Shown in pieces: positions 25,260 through 36,498 of a stretch of 64,000 nt of DNA. The stretch spans positions 23,839,568-23,903,567 of the forward strand of contig NC_058138.1 in the NCBI RefSeq assembly GCF_011075055.1. The letters are read 5' to 3'. Numbering within the stretch: the first letter of the stretch is position 1; the number at the start of each line of letters is the position of its first letter. Under the pieces are notes generated by a model. It ran no database searches, was not told where the DNA came from, and worked only from the letters and a program-made list of their open reading frames with translations. The stretch comes from Mangifera indica. Taxonomy: Eukaryota; Streptophyta; Magnoliopsida; Sapindales; Anacardiaceae. A program made the position numbers and the translations under genes.

Positions 25260-26131
25260 AAATTTGTCTCATAAATAGCATTCAACAATCTATTCTTGGT
25301 ACTTCTGAATCCACAACCAATAAACAACGTGATGATTATAAATTTAGGGTGAAGAGTTTTAAGTTTGATTAATGTTATGATTAATAAAATAAATCATGTA
25401 AAATAATTTATTTCAATTGTGTAATATCCCTTAATAGGGTTAAATTCGATTTGACTTATTTAAATTTGAATTTGAATTTAAAAAAATCAAATTCTAACAA
25501 AAAATTTGGTTTATTTTAATAATAAAAATCAAATTTAAGCTAATTTAAATCAAATCTAAAATTAAATTATTTTTTAACATGACTCAAATATTTATTCGTT
25601 AATCTTGAATTAACTCTTTTAGATTAGATTAAACTAAAATTAAATATTATTTAAAATTAACCAAAATCGAATATAACTATGTCATTAATTGAGTCTACAT
25701 AAATTTTAAATTGTATCATATAATATTGATAACAACATACGAAATTGATGAATAATGTAATCACCCCTCAATGAGATTATTTTATTTGATTATTTTTTTA
25801 TTAGATAAAATAATAACCAATTAATTTATCTTTATAAGAATTTTTTATAATACGCACGAACATACCATAAACTAGCAAATTATTCAAGTGAATTATTTAA
25901 TCGTTTATTTAATATTTATTTCAGAAATTATTAATTCGCAATTTTCACGTTCATTTGTACCTGTTAATGGTTAGGATTTATGATATTAATTTAATTAATT
26001 GTAACTTACCAAAAAATAAAATTTTAATTAATTGTAATACTATCTTAATGCTTAGCGTATAAGTAACTTGCCTTTTAAGTAGTCAACGAATCAGCGTTGC
26101 CGGTGGGCAAACCCCACCGTTAACACGCGGC

Positions 26132-26137
26132 CACGTG
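26132..26137 (+). promoter_or_regulatory. G-box / ABRE-type CACGTG upstream of REF/SRPP gene
   Basis: GCCACGTGTC lies about 80 bases upstream of the TATA box. CACGTG within ACGTGTC is the classic bZIP/bHLH site and ABA-response core, plausible for a stress-linked lipid-droplet protein. Confidence 0.55.
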
Positions 26138-26213
26138 TCAAAAACAGCCGTTTTCACAACCAGCCTACGTTTACACCCGGTTTTGTTTCAGGATTTTCTT
26201 TTTTTTTTTTTCC

Positions 26214-26222
26214 CTATAAATA
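26214..26222 (+). promoter_or_regulatory. TATA box of the REF/SRPP gene
   Basis: CTATAAATA follows a T-run and lies 100 bases before the ATG at 26314, a good spacing for a plant TATA box with a short leader. Confidence 0.75.
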
Positions 26223-26313
26223 CTAAGTTTCGTTAGTATCTAGGAACCCATCAACAACATCTATAGTTTCTTCGAACAAGTTCCGTTCTTTGATTGACGA
26301 CGTCTTTTTTGAG

Positions 26314-28208
26314 ATGGCACAGGAAGGCAACACTGATGCGCAACCAGCCATGGTGAGTGATCAGGGGGTTGGTTTTTTTATTAAGTTTTTTTGGAAAGCA
26401 AAGAGAAAGTTATGATTTTTGGTTTGGTTGACATCATAAAGTTCGTAAATTTCTATGTGAAAGTTGAAAGAAATGGTCATGTGTTTGCTTTTTTTTTTTT
26501 TTTTTTATGTTTCAAGTTCTATGATCCCTTTCTGAACTTGGGTTTTTATTTGTTTTTTTTTTTATGTTACGAAGTTTTCCTGAAAACAAACAGAAAGTTA
26601 TATGCGGTCTTTGGTTTACGCTAGAAATTTCGTTAATTTTAATTTCGAAGTTGTTATTTTTTTTTCATTTCTTTGGGTCATTGTTTATTTTGATTGATGA
26701 TTTTATGTAGTTTTCTCTGCAGCCAAACAGAAAGATAAGCGTTTTATTTGCTTTTCATCTGGAAAAAGGTTGAAAGAAATAATTCTGGCTTTTTTTTTTC
26801 TTATTGAAAAATTTTCCCTGAAAACAAACTGGAAGTTATAAGCTTTTCTTTGTATATAGAATTCCCTGAAACCAAACAGAATATAAATTTGATTTTGCCT
26901 TGTGAAATCTAATAATAGAACTTCTGTACGGGAACTTTTGCAGCTTTTGGTGATCTTATTTGTTTATTAGCTTGTATAACGATTCCCCAAAACCAAACAG
27001 AGAATTTGAACCTTTGGTTTGCCTCAGCTTTGAAGCCAAAAATTAAACTTAAAAAGGGTAAAAATTTATATAACAGTAAGCTATACGAGATTAGGAAGAA
27101 ATAATGAAATCTAGGGACAAGTAAAATTTTAGGGATTTAATTGATTTCAAAGTCAAGGGGGTCAGCTGCCCCCATATGATCACCTCTCCCTCTACCACTG
27201 GTTTCCCTTATGCTAGAAAAGTTGATAAACTTTTTTGTGAAACAACAGAGGGCTTGTCTTTATGTTTTGTAGGTTCTATAGAGTTTTGAATGAATCCTTC
27301 AAAGCTGACGCTGAGTTTATGCAATTGATATGTTTGTAGACTGCGGAGGAGCAGCAGAAGCTGAAATATTTGGAGTTTGTGCAAGTGGCTACACTTCACA
27401 CATTGATGTGCTTCACAAACCTCTATGTTTATGCTAAGGAGAAATCCGGGCCATTGAAACCTGGTCTGGAGACTGTTGAGGGAACGCTTAAAAATGTGGT
27501 TGGACCCGTTTATGATAAGTTCCATGCAGTCCCAATGGAATTCCTCAAGTATGTTGATAGCAAGGTAAGTATTTTTGTTGCATTGGATTCGATTAATTTT
27601 ATAATCAATCATTCGCTGATTGGCTTGTTTATGACGAGTTTTAGGTCATAGCATCTTATTTCTGACCTGTGACAACATTTTGAAAGTGTTTTGCCTATAA
27701 ATATGAGCTCATGCAGGTCGATGAGTCTGTGACCAAGCTTGACAGCCATGTGCCTCCAGTCCTCAAGCAAGTCCCCACTCAGGCCCTCTCTGCAGCTCAA
27801 CAGGCTCCAGTGGTGGCTCGATCAGTGGCTTCTGAAGTGAAACGTGCTGGTGTGGTTGACACAGCTTCAGGAATCGCAAAATCTGTTTACACCAAGTATG
27901 AGCCAGCAGCCAAGGAGCTCTACTCCAAGTATGAGCCAAAAGCTGAGCAATGCGCTGTGTCAGTGTGGCGTAAACTAAACCAGCTCCCACTCTTCCCTCA
28001 AATGGCCCAAGTTGTTGTCCCAACTGCCGCCTTCTGTTCTGAGAAGTACAACCAGACGGTGCTAAGCACTGCTGAGAAGGGATACAGAGTGTCCTCTTAT
28101 TTGCCATTGGTCCCTACTGAGAAGATTGCTAACGTGTTTAGCAATGAGGTAGCTGAATCACAGCCTCTGGTTTCCGATGGTCATGAATCTGATGTTTCTG
28201 TGCATTGA
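26314..28208 (+). CDS. REF/SRPP family lipid-droplet-associated protein
   Basis: Member of the rubber elongation factor / small rubber particle protein family. In non-rubber plants these proteins (LDAPs, SRPs) coat cytosolic lipid droplets and are induced by drought and ABA. Exons 26314-26352, 27340-27564 and 27717-28208 are all in phase and give 251 residues. The start opens M-A-Q-E-G-N; exon 2 begins [14 protein letters not shown], typical of the REF domain. The domain continues with [12 protein letters not shown] and V-D-E-S-V-T-K-L-D, and includes a Y-x-K-Y-E-P repeat (T-K-Y-E-P then S-K-Y-E-P). No signal peptide or membrane segment is seen, as expected. A TATA box and G-box precede it. 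By context it matches the Arabidopsis neighbour of RALF22 (LDAP3-like). Confidence 0.94.
26353..27339 (+). repeat. First intron of REF/SRPP gene built of degenerate repeats
   Basis: The 987-bp intron repeats a theme like TTCCCTGAAAACAAACAGAA, often followed by AGTTAT and then TTTGGTTT, at about 26385, 26577, 26713, 26815, 26867 and 26983. The copies are diverged and irregularly spaced, with T-runs between them. The donor is ATG|GTGAGT and the acceptor TTTGTAG|ACTGCG. Confidence 0.6.
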
Positions 28209-29189
28209 TTAGTTTTTTAATGTGGATGGTTTGTCTGATTGTGTGTGTATGTGTGGAATATATAGAGAAGGACTGGAGTTTGATGTTTTGGCATGGAATA
28301 TTGTCTTTGTTCATACGAATTCTATGCATAATGGATTTGCTTCTTGCATACATTTTCTTATCATGGATCCCAATCCAATTGAATCTCAGAAAATGGATGC
28401 CACCCAAGTCTAAATCTTTTCCTTAATATGAAAATTCTCACCGTATCAATGCATGAATATTGGTTTGATAGCTTGAAATTTGAGGTAAGATTAAACTGAG
28501 TTAAATTCGAACCAAGGATTGAGTTTGTTTTTATAGAATAAGCAAAGGTTGAATTAGCTTAAATTAAATCGCATATATAAATTTATATCACATTATTTTG
28601 AATAATTAATATTAATGGAGGTTTTAATATGTAAAAAAGTAAACAATCACATTGTTCCTTCACATATTATTATATTATTTAAAATGAATAAATTAGTAAG
28701 ATTTATTTATAAACGTAATTAGGGGTGGATCTAATATTCCTATAAAAATAGACTCAATTTGAATCTATTATTTGACCCTAACGAATTGAACTTGACCTGA
28801 AGCTCTAATTTAATAGTTCAATTGATTTATCTTTTCAGTGATAGTGTTTACCATTCTAATGATATTGTTTGTGGTATCGACACTCTTTTATGATACTATG
28901 CACTAATTTGAGTTTAAATTAGATGTTACGAATTAGATATGAGCTCGAGTCAATTTTAGATCCAATTTAGCTCAGGTTGAAACAACCGTAATCAAAACAT
29001 ATCATTCCGGGCTTAACCCAGGACAATCAAGGCCCATTAAAATCACTGGTAGACTGGCCACTCCCAATCCGACAGATCCCAGTGTAGCCCAACCCAGTCT
29101 TCGCCAAAAAGAACTCAAGACGCTCTCAACCAAAGCGGTCACCGTATCGCCCTCCCTCACCACCTCAAAACAAACAAAATCAGCCAACC
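28209..29189. other. Intergenic, REF/SRPP 3' flank to CLPR4 promoter
   Basis: The REF 3' UTR probably reaches about 28430. AT-rich 'GAATTTGAGTTAAATTCGAACC'-type islands fill 28470-28970. A GGCCCA site II motif at 29031-29036, about 155 bases before the CLPR4 ATG, is the only plausible promoter element seen. Confidence 0.5.
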
Positions 29190-32100
29190 ATGTCCGCTTG
29201 TTTTCTTCATTTCACTCCCATGGTGACTTCAATCTCATCTTCTTCTAAATTGTTTCCTCCCTGTGGTAGAAGCCACACAAGAAGGCCACTCAAGACTCTC
29301 TTTGCTGCTTCTTGCATTGGTGCCAAGGCCGCGGCTAAAATCCCCATACCGCCCATCAACCCTAACGACCCCTTTCTCTCCAAACTCGCTTCTGTTGCCG
29401 CCAAATCTCCTGAAAAGTTTCTTAACCGTCCTGTTAACCCCGAAACGCCGCCGTATTTGGATGTCTTTGACTCGCCCACTCTCATGGCCACTCCTGCTCA
29501 AGTAAGTAAGCTCTTTCAAGTAGTTTTAAAGATATTGGTTCTTTTCCCTCTCCCCCTCAATTTATTTACATGGGTAGCCATGAAGTTATGCTTTTGATGG
29601 ATAGGTGTTGGGAGTCAGAGATTTGGCTTAAAGGGGACTTATTTGCAAACTGTTAATCTTTTTAATCCGGGCTTATGGAGTGGATTTGATTGAGGTTGAT
29701 GATGTAATTGGCATTTATATATTAGCTGTGTCAGCAGTTACTTAGCTGAAAATTTTGTGTTATTGTTAATCTATTTTAAGCCTATGGTTCATGGTGTAGA
29801 GCTAGTTAATTAAGGAGAAAGTAGAGTTTAATATGTCAATGTAGCCGGTAATAATAATCCATGCACTAACAATAATAACAAACATGGGTAAAGACGCTGA
29901 TATATTATCATTTGATTAGCTAATTTTAAATTAGATAAAGAAACATCTAGTCACATGATAACACATTAGCTTTTATTCCCGTGTTTGTACCCATTCTGCA
30001 TCCAGTGTTACTCTTTTTGTTTATTCTGCTGGATTATAAGAGTTAAGTGATGCTTGTGACATATTTTTAAGACTAATGATTAGTGTTCTTGAGAAAATAC
30101 TTATTAGAGCTTCCAAAGTAAGCCCCTTATGATTAATTTTAAAGAAATGGGGGTATGATTTGTTTATTCGGGATGTTAAGTTCTTTATTAGCTTCTTATG
30201 TTACCGTTGGCTAGGCTACTGTCACTTATGGATTTGTTTTGAGCATGAGTTATTTGTAATTGCTAGTGTACTAGGTTTTGTGAAGTAGGGTTAACTGTGG
30301 AAGAAGGTAGAATTGTTATTGTCCGCCAAAATTTGTTTGTTTGGATTTTGAGTGCCCTGACATGAATTTATTAGGTGAAAAAAAAGACAAAGTAATACTA
30401 GACTCATAATGTTGTTACCAAATTTACACCATAAGGAGCTTTGCAATTGATTTGTCAACACTAGATAAATTGTGAGATAATTTGGTTAGTGATTTTAGCA
30501 TGTCAAATTAATTACCACATCATTTTCATACAGAATTTGCAAGTGTAGCATTACATAAAAAGTGAAAAAAGGAAGGAAAATATATGTGAATTTCATCTCC
30601 CCTGAGGTTGGCCTGTATTTTAGTTTTGAAAATAGACAAATCTCCTTCATGTGAGGAGATTTCTAATAAATTTCAAAAACCTTTGGCAAGGTCTGAGATG
30701 AACTGGAATGTGGGTTCTGACACTTCCCAAAACATCCAATATTTCCAACCTATTCTTAAACTAGGTTAATAAAATCTCTGCACAGAATTTAACATACACT
30801 TTGATGTCAACAAGTACTAGTTTCATGTGCCAATTTTTACTGTTTGAAAATGGGATGCAGTTGTTGTATAGTCACTGCTTATGATCTGAACAGTGATGCA
30901 AGTTTGTAGTTTCTTATTTTGTTTTATTAATGGTAATTTGTCTTTGGGCTAGGTGGAGAGATCGGTTTCATACAATGAACATAGGCCAAGGACACCACCA
31001 CCGGATTTGCCTTCACTGCTTCTTCATGGTAGAATAGTTTACATTGGAATGCCGGTAAGTGGTCTACTTTAATATGTTCTCTTAAATGTTTGTAGTAGAG
31101 ATATATGTAAATAGCTGGAATCTATCAAATTATAGAGGATTTGTTAACCTATTGAATATTTTTTGGTGGGAACTAGAGTAATTTTCATTGTAAGGGACCA
31201 AGCCTTTTGACATAAAACCATTTGTTCAACTTGGAGATTTTAAGGTCAGTGCAGTTACTGTGATGAAGTGCTGATTTGTCCCTTGACTAACATTTTTGTG
31301 TTTTATTTTTTATTTACTTCTTGATACCCAAAGTCTCTCAATTTTCTTTCATATCCACTGAGTCATAAATTGTTTGCTGTAATTATCTCTAGCTATCCTA
31401 GTGTCAATGTTTTTGCATTCTGATGCTACTTTTTATGGTATATAACATTCATTATTACTTTTCCTAATTATCTCATTCTCATCTGTTCAACAAATTAACC
31501 GTTTTATCTCTGCCAGTTGGTGCCTGCTGTCACAGAGCTTGTTGTTGCAGAGCTGATGTACTTGCAGTGGATGGATCCCAAAGAACCAATATACGTTTAC
31601 ATAAATTCAACTGGGACAACTCGTGATGATGGTGAATCGGTGAGCTTTGCATCTGAATCCTTAGAAACCTGTCTTTCTGTTTATTACATTAAAATTGAAT
31701 ATGAATAAAAAATAGGTGTTGTTTATATGTAACTCATTGAAATTCAGGTATGGTAATTCACAGCTTTTACTGATGCACTATGTTTTTCTTATATTCATTC
31801 TTCGCTGGAAGAATGAATTGGGTGAGTTTTGAGTTCTTTTCAGAAATAGATTTGACTATTCTTGTTGTGCAAGTTTGTTTTGTTAGATCTGCTTGAGAAC
31901 ATGTTGTATATGTTGGGAATTATATTTCTGATACATCTGTCCATATAATGATAAATAACCTGACAATGTATAATTTGTACAAATGGGCTTGGGTTGTTTT
32001 TTCTGAATCAATACCTACTTTTTTATGGGAATGTTGGGCACACCTGGATTAGTTTTAGAACTGAAAGATTATATGTTCACTTACCCTTTATAAATGTCAC

Positions 32101-33533
32101 TGTTTCTTGTGAAATTTGTATATTGAATACTAGTGTTCATTGATAATTTTTGCCTTTTATCAACATTGACATTTAATCAAAATTCTTACCTTTCAGGTTG
32201 GGATGGAAACAGAAGGTTTTGCCATTTATGATGCTATGATGCAGATGAAAAATGAGGTGAGTTACTCTTTTGTGAAAGGGTTTAATTTTTCTCATTTGCA
32301 TCATCTTTCTGGTGGTAAAAGTGATTGATTTGTAATGCTGCTAATGTAATGTGATCTATTTGGATGGACCATTGTAGCAATTAATGTAGAATTGTGATAT
32401 CTATTTATAGTTTGATGCAACGGAGATATAAACGGTCATTTTCTTGATCCCATTGGAAGTTTATGATGCAGTTAGTTTCATGAAGGAATTAGGTTTTCAT
32501 CACTGAGGATGAATCATGATTTAAATATTTTTTTGCTCTTCTTCTGTAGATACATACAGTTGCTGTTGGAGCTGCTATAGGCCAGGCTTGTCTATTGCTA
32601 GCTGCAGGAAGCCCAGGAAAACGATTTATGATGCCTCATGCCAAAGGTTTACTTAGTTGTTTAACTTGTGATCCTATGCTTTTTGTGCTTTTATCCGCTC
32701 CTTTGTCTGATCACAAATGATCGCATGAACTCTATTTCAGCCATGATCCAACAGCCTCGTGTCCCATCATCTGGGTTGATGCCTGCTAGTGATGTTCTTA
32801 TTCGTGCCAGAGAGGTTAGTTTACTCTGTTAAAATCCATTTTTCTGCATATAAAAGAAATGAAGTACAACAGGTCAACAGCTATGAGAGTCAGAATAATC
32901 CTCTTTCCCTTTATTTAGTCACAATTTACTTTTGTCTCATGTGTATCCTTCACCACATTTGGCTATCAAATTGATTACTCTTAGGAGTCATTTTGTGCTC
33001 ATTTTCTTCGCATCTTGTTAACTGTTTTATAGTTAAGAGACTGTTTTCAGAAATTTCACTCTGCCTTAATTGTTTTTGCAGGCTATAACAAACCGGGACA
33101 CTCTTGTAAAACTTCTGGCCAAGCATACTGGAAATGTATGGTTCATTGCTTTAAACCTTGTTGTGGATGAATGTTAATTAGTCGAAATTTTAGAACTAAT
33201 CATATGTCTTACAATCTTTCAATAGTCAGAAGAGACAGTTGCAAATGTGATGAAAAGACCATTTTATATGGATTCTACTAGAGCTAAAGAATTTGGGGTC
33301 ATTGACAAGGTAATTTTATGCATAGACTTTTATTGAGGTTCGTTGTTATAGCTTGTGAATAGACGTTTATTGAGGTTATTGTCTTTTCACACTTGTGATT
33401 GCTTGTGACGGAGCTAACTTTTAAATATTGTGTTCAGATTCTATGGCACGGTCAGGAAACAATCATGGCAGCTGTTGCGCCCCCAGAGGAATGGGACAAG
33501 AATGCTGGAATTAAAGTTGTAGACAGATTTTAA
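29190..33533 (+). CDS. CLPR4: Plastid Clp protease non-catalytic subunit ClpR4
   Basis: Catalytically inactive ClpP paralogue of the chloroplast stroma, part of the R-ring of the ClpPR core, which degrades unfolded plastid proteins. Exons 29190-29501, 30953-31054, 31517-31639, 32197-32256, 32550-32646, 32741-32814, 33082-33135, 33226-33309 and 33438-33533 encode 333 residues. Residues 1 to about 55 form a Ser/Thr/Arg-rich transit peptide. The ClpP fold starts near D-L-P-S-L-L-L-H-G-R-I-V-Y-I-G-M-P. The active serine is replaced by glycine (G210 in G-A-A-I-G-Q-A), the histidine by glutamine (Q235 in A-M-I-Q-Q-P), and proline (P286) stands where the aspartate should be. Y-I-N-S-T-G-T-T-R-D-D-G-E is the ClpR4 signature. 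Intron 1 is 1.45 kb and carries a MITE. Confidence 0.96.
29879..29987. mobile_element. Small MITE, copy 1 (CLPR4 intron 1)
   Basis: 109 bp with inverted ends CAAACATGGGTAAAG... on the left and, read inward from the right, CAAACACGGGAATAA. Both sides carry the inner word ATTATCATTTGATTAG or its counterpart TTATCATGTGACTAG. Related copies are at 33630, 34144 and 41168. A TA follows the right end; the left flank is AA, so the target duplication is only partly preserved here. Confidence 0.7.
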
Positions 33534-33629
33534 GCTTTCTCTAGCCAATTCATCATAAGAAGTAAATCTCACTTCTGTCTCTCTCTTTTCCTTTCCTACA
33601 TGATTGCCATGTAAGTAATACTACATATA

Positions 33630-33741
33630 CTAACAATGGGTATAAAAGCTGACATATCATCATCTGATTAGATGTTATTTTATCTTTAATTCAAAATGAC
33701 CCAATCACATGATAACACGTCAGTATTTGCACCCATGTTTG
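33630..33741. mobile_element. Small MITE, copy 2 (CLPR4 3' flank)
   Basis: 112 bp flanked by TA on both sides (33628-33629, 33742-33743). Ends are CTAACAATGGGTATAAA and, read inward from the right, CAAACATGGGTGCAAA; the inner parts TGACATATCATC and TGACGTGTTATC also match. A TA target duplication points to Tc1/mariner-like transposition, though the ends are not the canonical Stowaway sequence. Confidence 0.75.
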
Positions 33742-34656
33742 TATACCATTGTTGCCATTTGTGGTGCAAATTACTTAATTGGGGCAAAATGTTTTTTTAT
33801 GCCCCAATGAAATTGGAACTAAACCACACTCTGCAGATGCTTTTGAAGTCATCTTGCAGGAGGTAGATTGTGGTTGATTACACGATAATGAATTGGCATT
33901 GAATTTTAGTTTTATCTGCTGGTGTAATGATATTTTATTAAGAGAGGGCCTTAAACACATGACAAGATGGCCATCTTCGCAAGTTTTCAGAGAACTTCAT
34001 AGCTGGAACTGCTTGCAGATTCTGATGACCTTACCATGAACACACATTATGTCTAGGTTTCCGTTTCATATTCTTCTTCTAAAATCTTGAGGAACAAGAT
34101 TATTTCTTCAGAAAAGTAGGAAAAATCCAAATCTTTTTCATGGTAACAATGGGTATAAAAGCTGACATATCATCATATGATTAGATGTTATTTTATTTTA
34201 AATTTAAAATGACTCAATCATATGATAACACGTCAGTATTTGTACCCATGTTTGTATACCATTGCTGCCATTTGTGGTGCAAATTACTTAATTGGGGCAA
34301 AATGTTTTTTTATGCCCCAATGAAATTGGAACTAGACCACTCTCTGCAGATGCTTTTGAAGTCATCTTGCAGGAGGTAGATTGTGGTTGATTACACGATA
34401 ATGAATTGGCATTGAATTTTAGTTTTATCTGCTGGTGTAATGATATTATATTCAGATAGGGCCTTAAACACTTGACAATATGGCCATCTTCGCAAGTTTA
34501 CAGAGAACTTCATAGCTGGAACTGCTTGCAGATTCTGATGACCTTACCATGAACACACATTATGTCTAGGTTTCTGTTTCATATTCTTCCTCTAAAATCT
34601 TGAAGAAGAAGATTATTTCTTCGGAAAAGTAGGAAAAATCCAAATCTTTTTCATGG
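33631..34656. repeat. 513-bp direct tandem duplication behind CLPR4
   Basis: Copy 1 is 33631-34143 and copy 2 is 34144-34656, of exactly equal length. Differences are scattered base changes (for example CATCTGATT/CATATGATT, GTATTTGCACCC/GTATTTGTACCC and TTTTATTAAGAGAGGG/TTATATTCAGATAGGG), so identity is roughly 95 percent or better by eye. Each copy starts one base inside the left end of the MITE and ends in TTTTTCATGG. Confidence 0.95.
34144..34254. mobile_element. Small MITE, copy 3 (duplicated with the 513-bp unit)
   Basis: Same MITE as copy 2, carried by the tandem duplication. Its first base is replaced by the duplication junction (CATGG|TAACAATGGG), so this copy arose by duplication and not by an independent insertion. 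Confidence 0.75.
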
Positions 34657-36498
34657 TATGATCTCTTTTCCTTCTGTTTGCTCATCCCTTGTTTTTGCAA
34701 GTTCTTAGGTCTATATGAAAACATTAGAAACTTGACTACCAAAATTGATGGATAGAAGAAATATATGAACTTGTTTCAACAATGGAATTCAGTTGTCGCC
34801 CCTGTGGTTTTTGCTTTCTACCAATAAGGATATTCTTTTGAAACAGTATAATTTCATTCCCGGGTCCCAACTCTCAAGAAGAATATTAGAGTATGAGGAG
34901 AAAATAATACCCCTTAAATACTTCTACTTTTCCACCATGTGAATCAATACACCTAAAGGGAATTTGGTTTAAGTAATCTTTTATTAAAATTGAATTTGAT
35001 TGATATTAATGAAAGAACAATAACATATTAGTTTATTTAAATATGTTAAACTAAATTAAAAGTGAGGAGCCAATCAAGGTATGTGTTAAAAGAGTATCTC
35101 GACGGTAGAAATTGTAGTAAATCAAAAAGTAGGGGATGAGTCCAGAGTTTGAAGATGTCGATTGAATTGGCCTCAATCTTATTTTTTCATCTTAATAGTT
35201 AATAAAATTGATTTTAGTCTTATATCTCATATTGATGGTGGCTAAGATTTGTTGGTGTTCTTATATTATCTTGATCTAATCTTTTGTTGATAATTTTGAC
35301 CATGATTGATTTGAGGTAAACAAATTCTAAATGGATGAAGTTACCAAAGTGGGTTAATCGGACAGGAAAGATTTTGTGAAAGATTGTATCGTCAATTTCT
35401 TCCAATGATCTTTGCAGCTCTTGGTGGTCACGCCAATGGTGGTGGTGCTGCAGAAATATGGGCTGCGGAAGTGCGTTGGTGGGGGTGGTGTTGTGAGTGG
35501 CTTGTAATTTATTTGAAATGATATTTTTGTCTTGAAAATTATACGAGCAAAATAGTCACAATTAGAGGTTTATGTATACTTCTTATTCTGATTGAATATG
35601 ATAATATCTCTGTAATTCAAATTTTTTAAAGTGAGGGTAAAATTGTAGTATGATAAAAATTATTTTAATAATTTTTAAAATTTTATTATATTATTTATAT
35701 ATTATTTTTCACCTTAATTTGATAATAAAATATTTAAATTATGAAATTTTTATTAATAAGTAATATAAATAATAAAAAATAAATTATCAAATTTATTAAT
35801 TTGATAATAAAATATTATCAAAATCTTTAAAATATAAAATTATTGTAAATAAGTTATATAAACAATAAAAAATAGATTATCAGATTTATTACCTATATCA
35901 AATGCCCTTAGTTCTTATAGTTTGTCAAATTAAAATCCCAAAGTCATTTTCAAGGTTTGAAAAAAATCAAATTTATTCATTCAATTTTGAGAGTGATCAA
36001 TAAGTTGTCTCTTATCTCTCAGGTTTGGTTGATTTTAAACCAATTTTTATAGGGTCCAACGGACCTGGTCCTAGATCTTGTTCGGATCAACACCCGTCTA
36101 GGTTTCAAAGCATTGATTATCTGATTATTGATTAATTATTTAATTAATCTTTGGATCACGAGATTATTATTATTAATTGGAAATTTTAACTCAAACTCGT
36201 GTAAGAAAGAAGAGTTTGTTTTGTTCTAGAAAGCAGACCACCTGGGGCCCAAGCCCAACATATCCAACTGCCTTCCACGTTCAAAGTCATATTGGGGCCC
36301 ACTGTGATATTTTTCCAATTTTCATGCATTATCCAAAAAAAGAAAACCCAAATGCGCGCACTGCGCACCCCTGCTTAGATTAGCTCCACTGCCCTAACAC
36401 AAAACAAAGGAAGCGGAAACCCTTCGCGGCTTCACCACAGTATAGACAGTCGCTCTCGCGCTTATTCTCACGCTCTTTGAAAATTATCGTGATTTGGA

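Larger units (their letters stand above)
22386..26213. other. Intergenic, RALF 3' flank to REF promoter
   Basis: The RALF 3' UTR is followed by a (CTTT)n tract at 22551-22575. No gene is supported; the open stretch at 24112-24384 has no family resemblance and no splice context. A perfect 9-bp inverted repeat AAGGCCCAT/ATGGGCCTT at 25236-25259 looks like a paired site II promoter motif but has no gene immediately downstream. DNA from 25330 to 26060 is very AT-rich. Confidence 0.5.
33534..36498. other. Intergenic, CLPR4 3' flank to tafazzin gene
   Basis: Contains a 513-bp tandem duplication with MITE copies (listed separately). A T/G-biased, relatively GC-rich block at about 35400-35510 contrasts with its AT-rich surroundings; it extends a minus-strand open stretch (35220-35405) but no family was recognised. 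GGCCCA/GGGCCC motifs at 36244-36250 and 36294-36299 lie 200-255 bases upstream of the next ATG and could be site II promoter elements. Confidence 0.5.
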
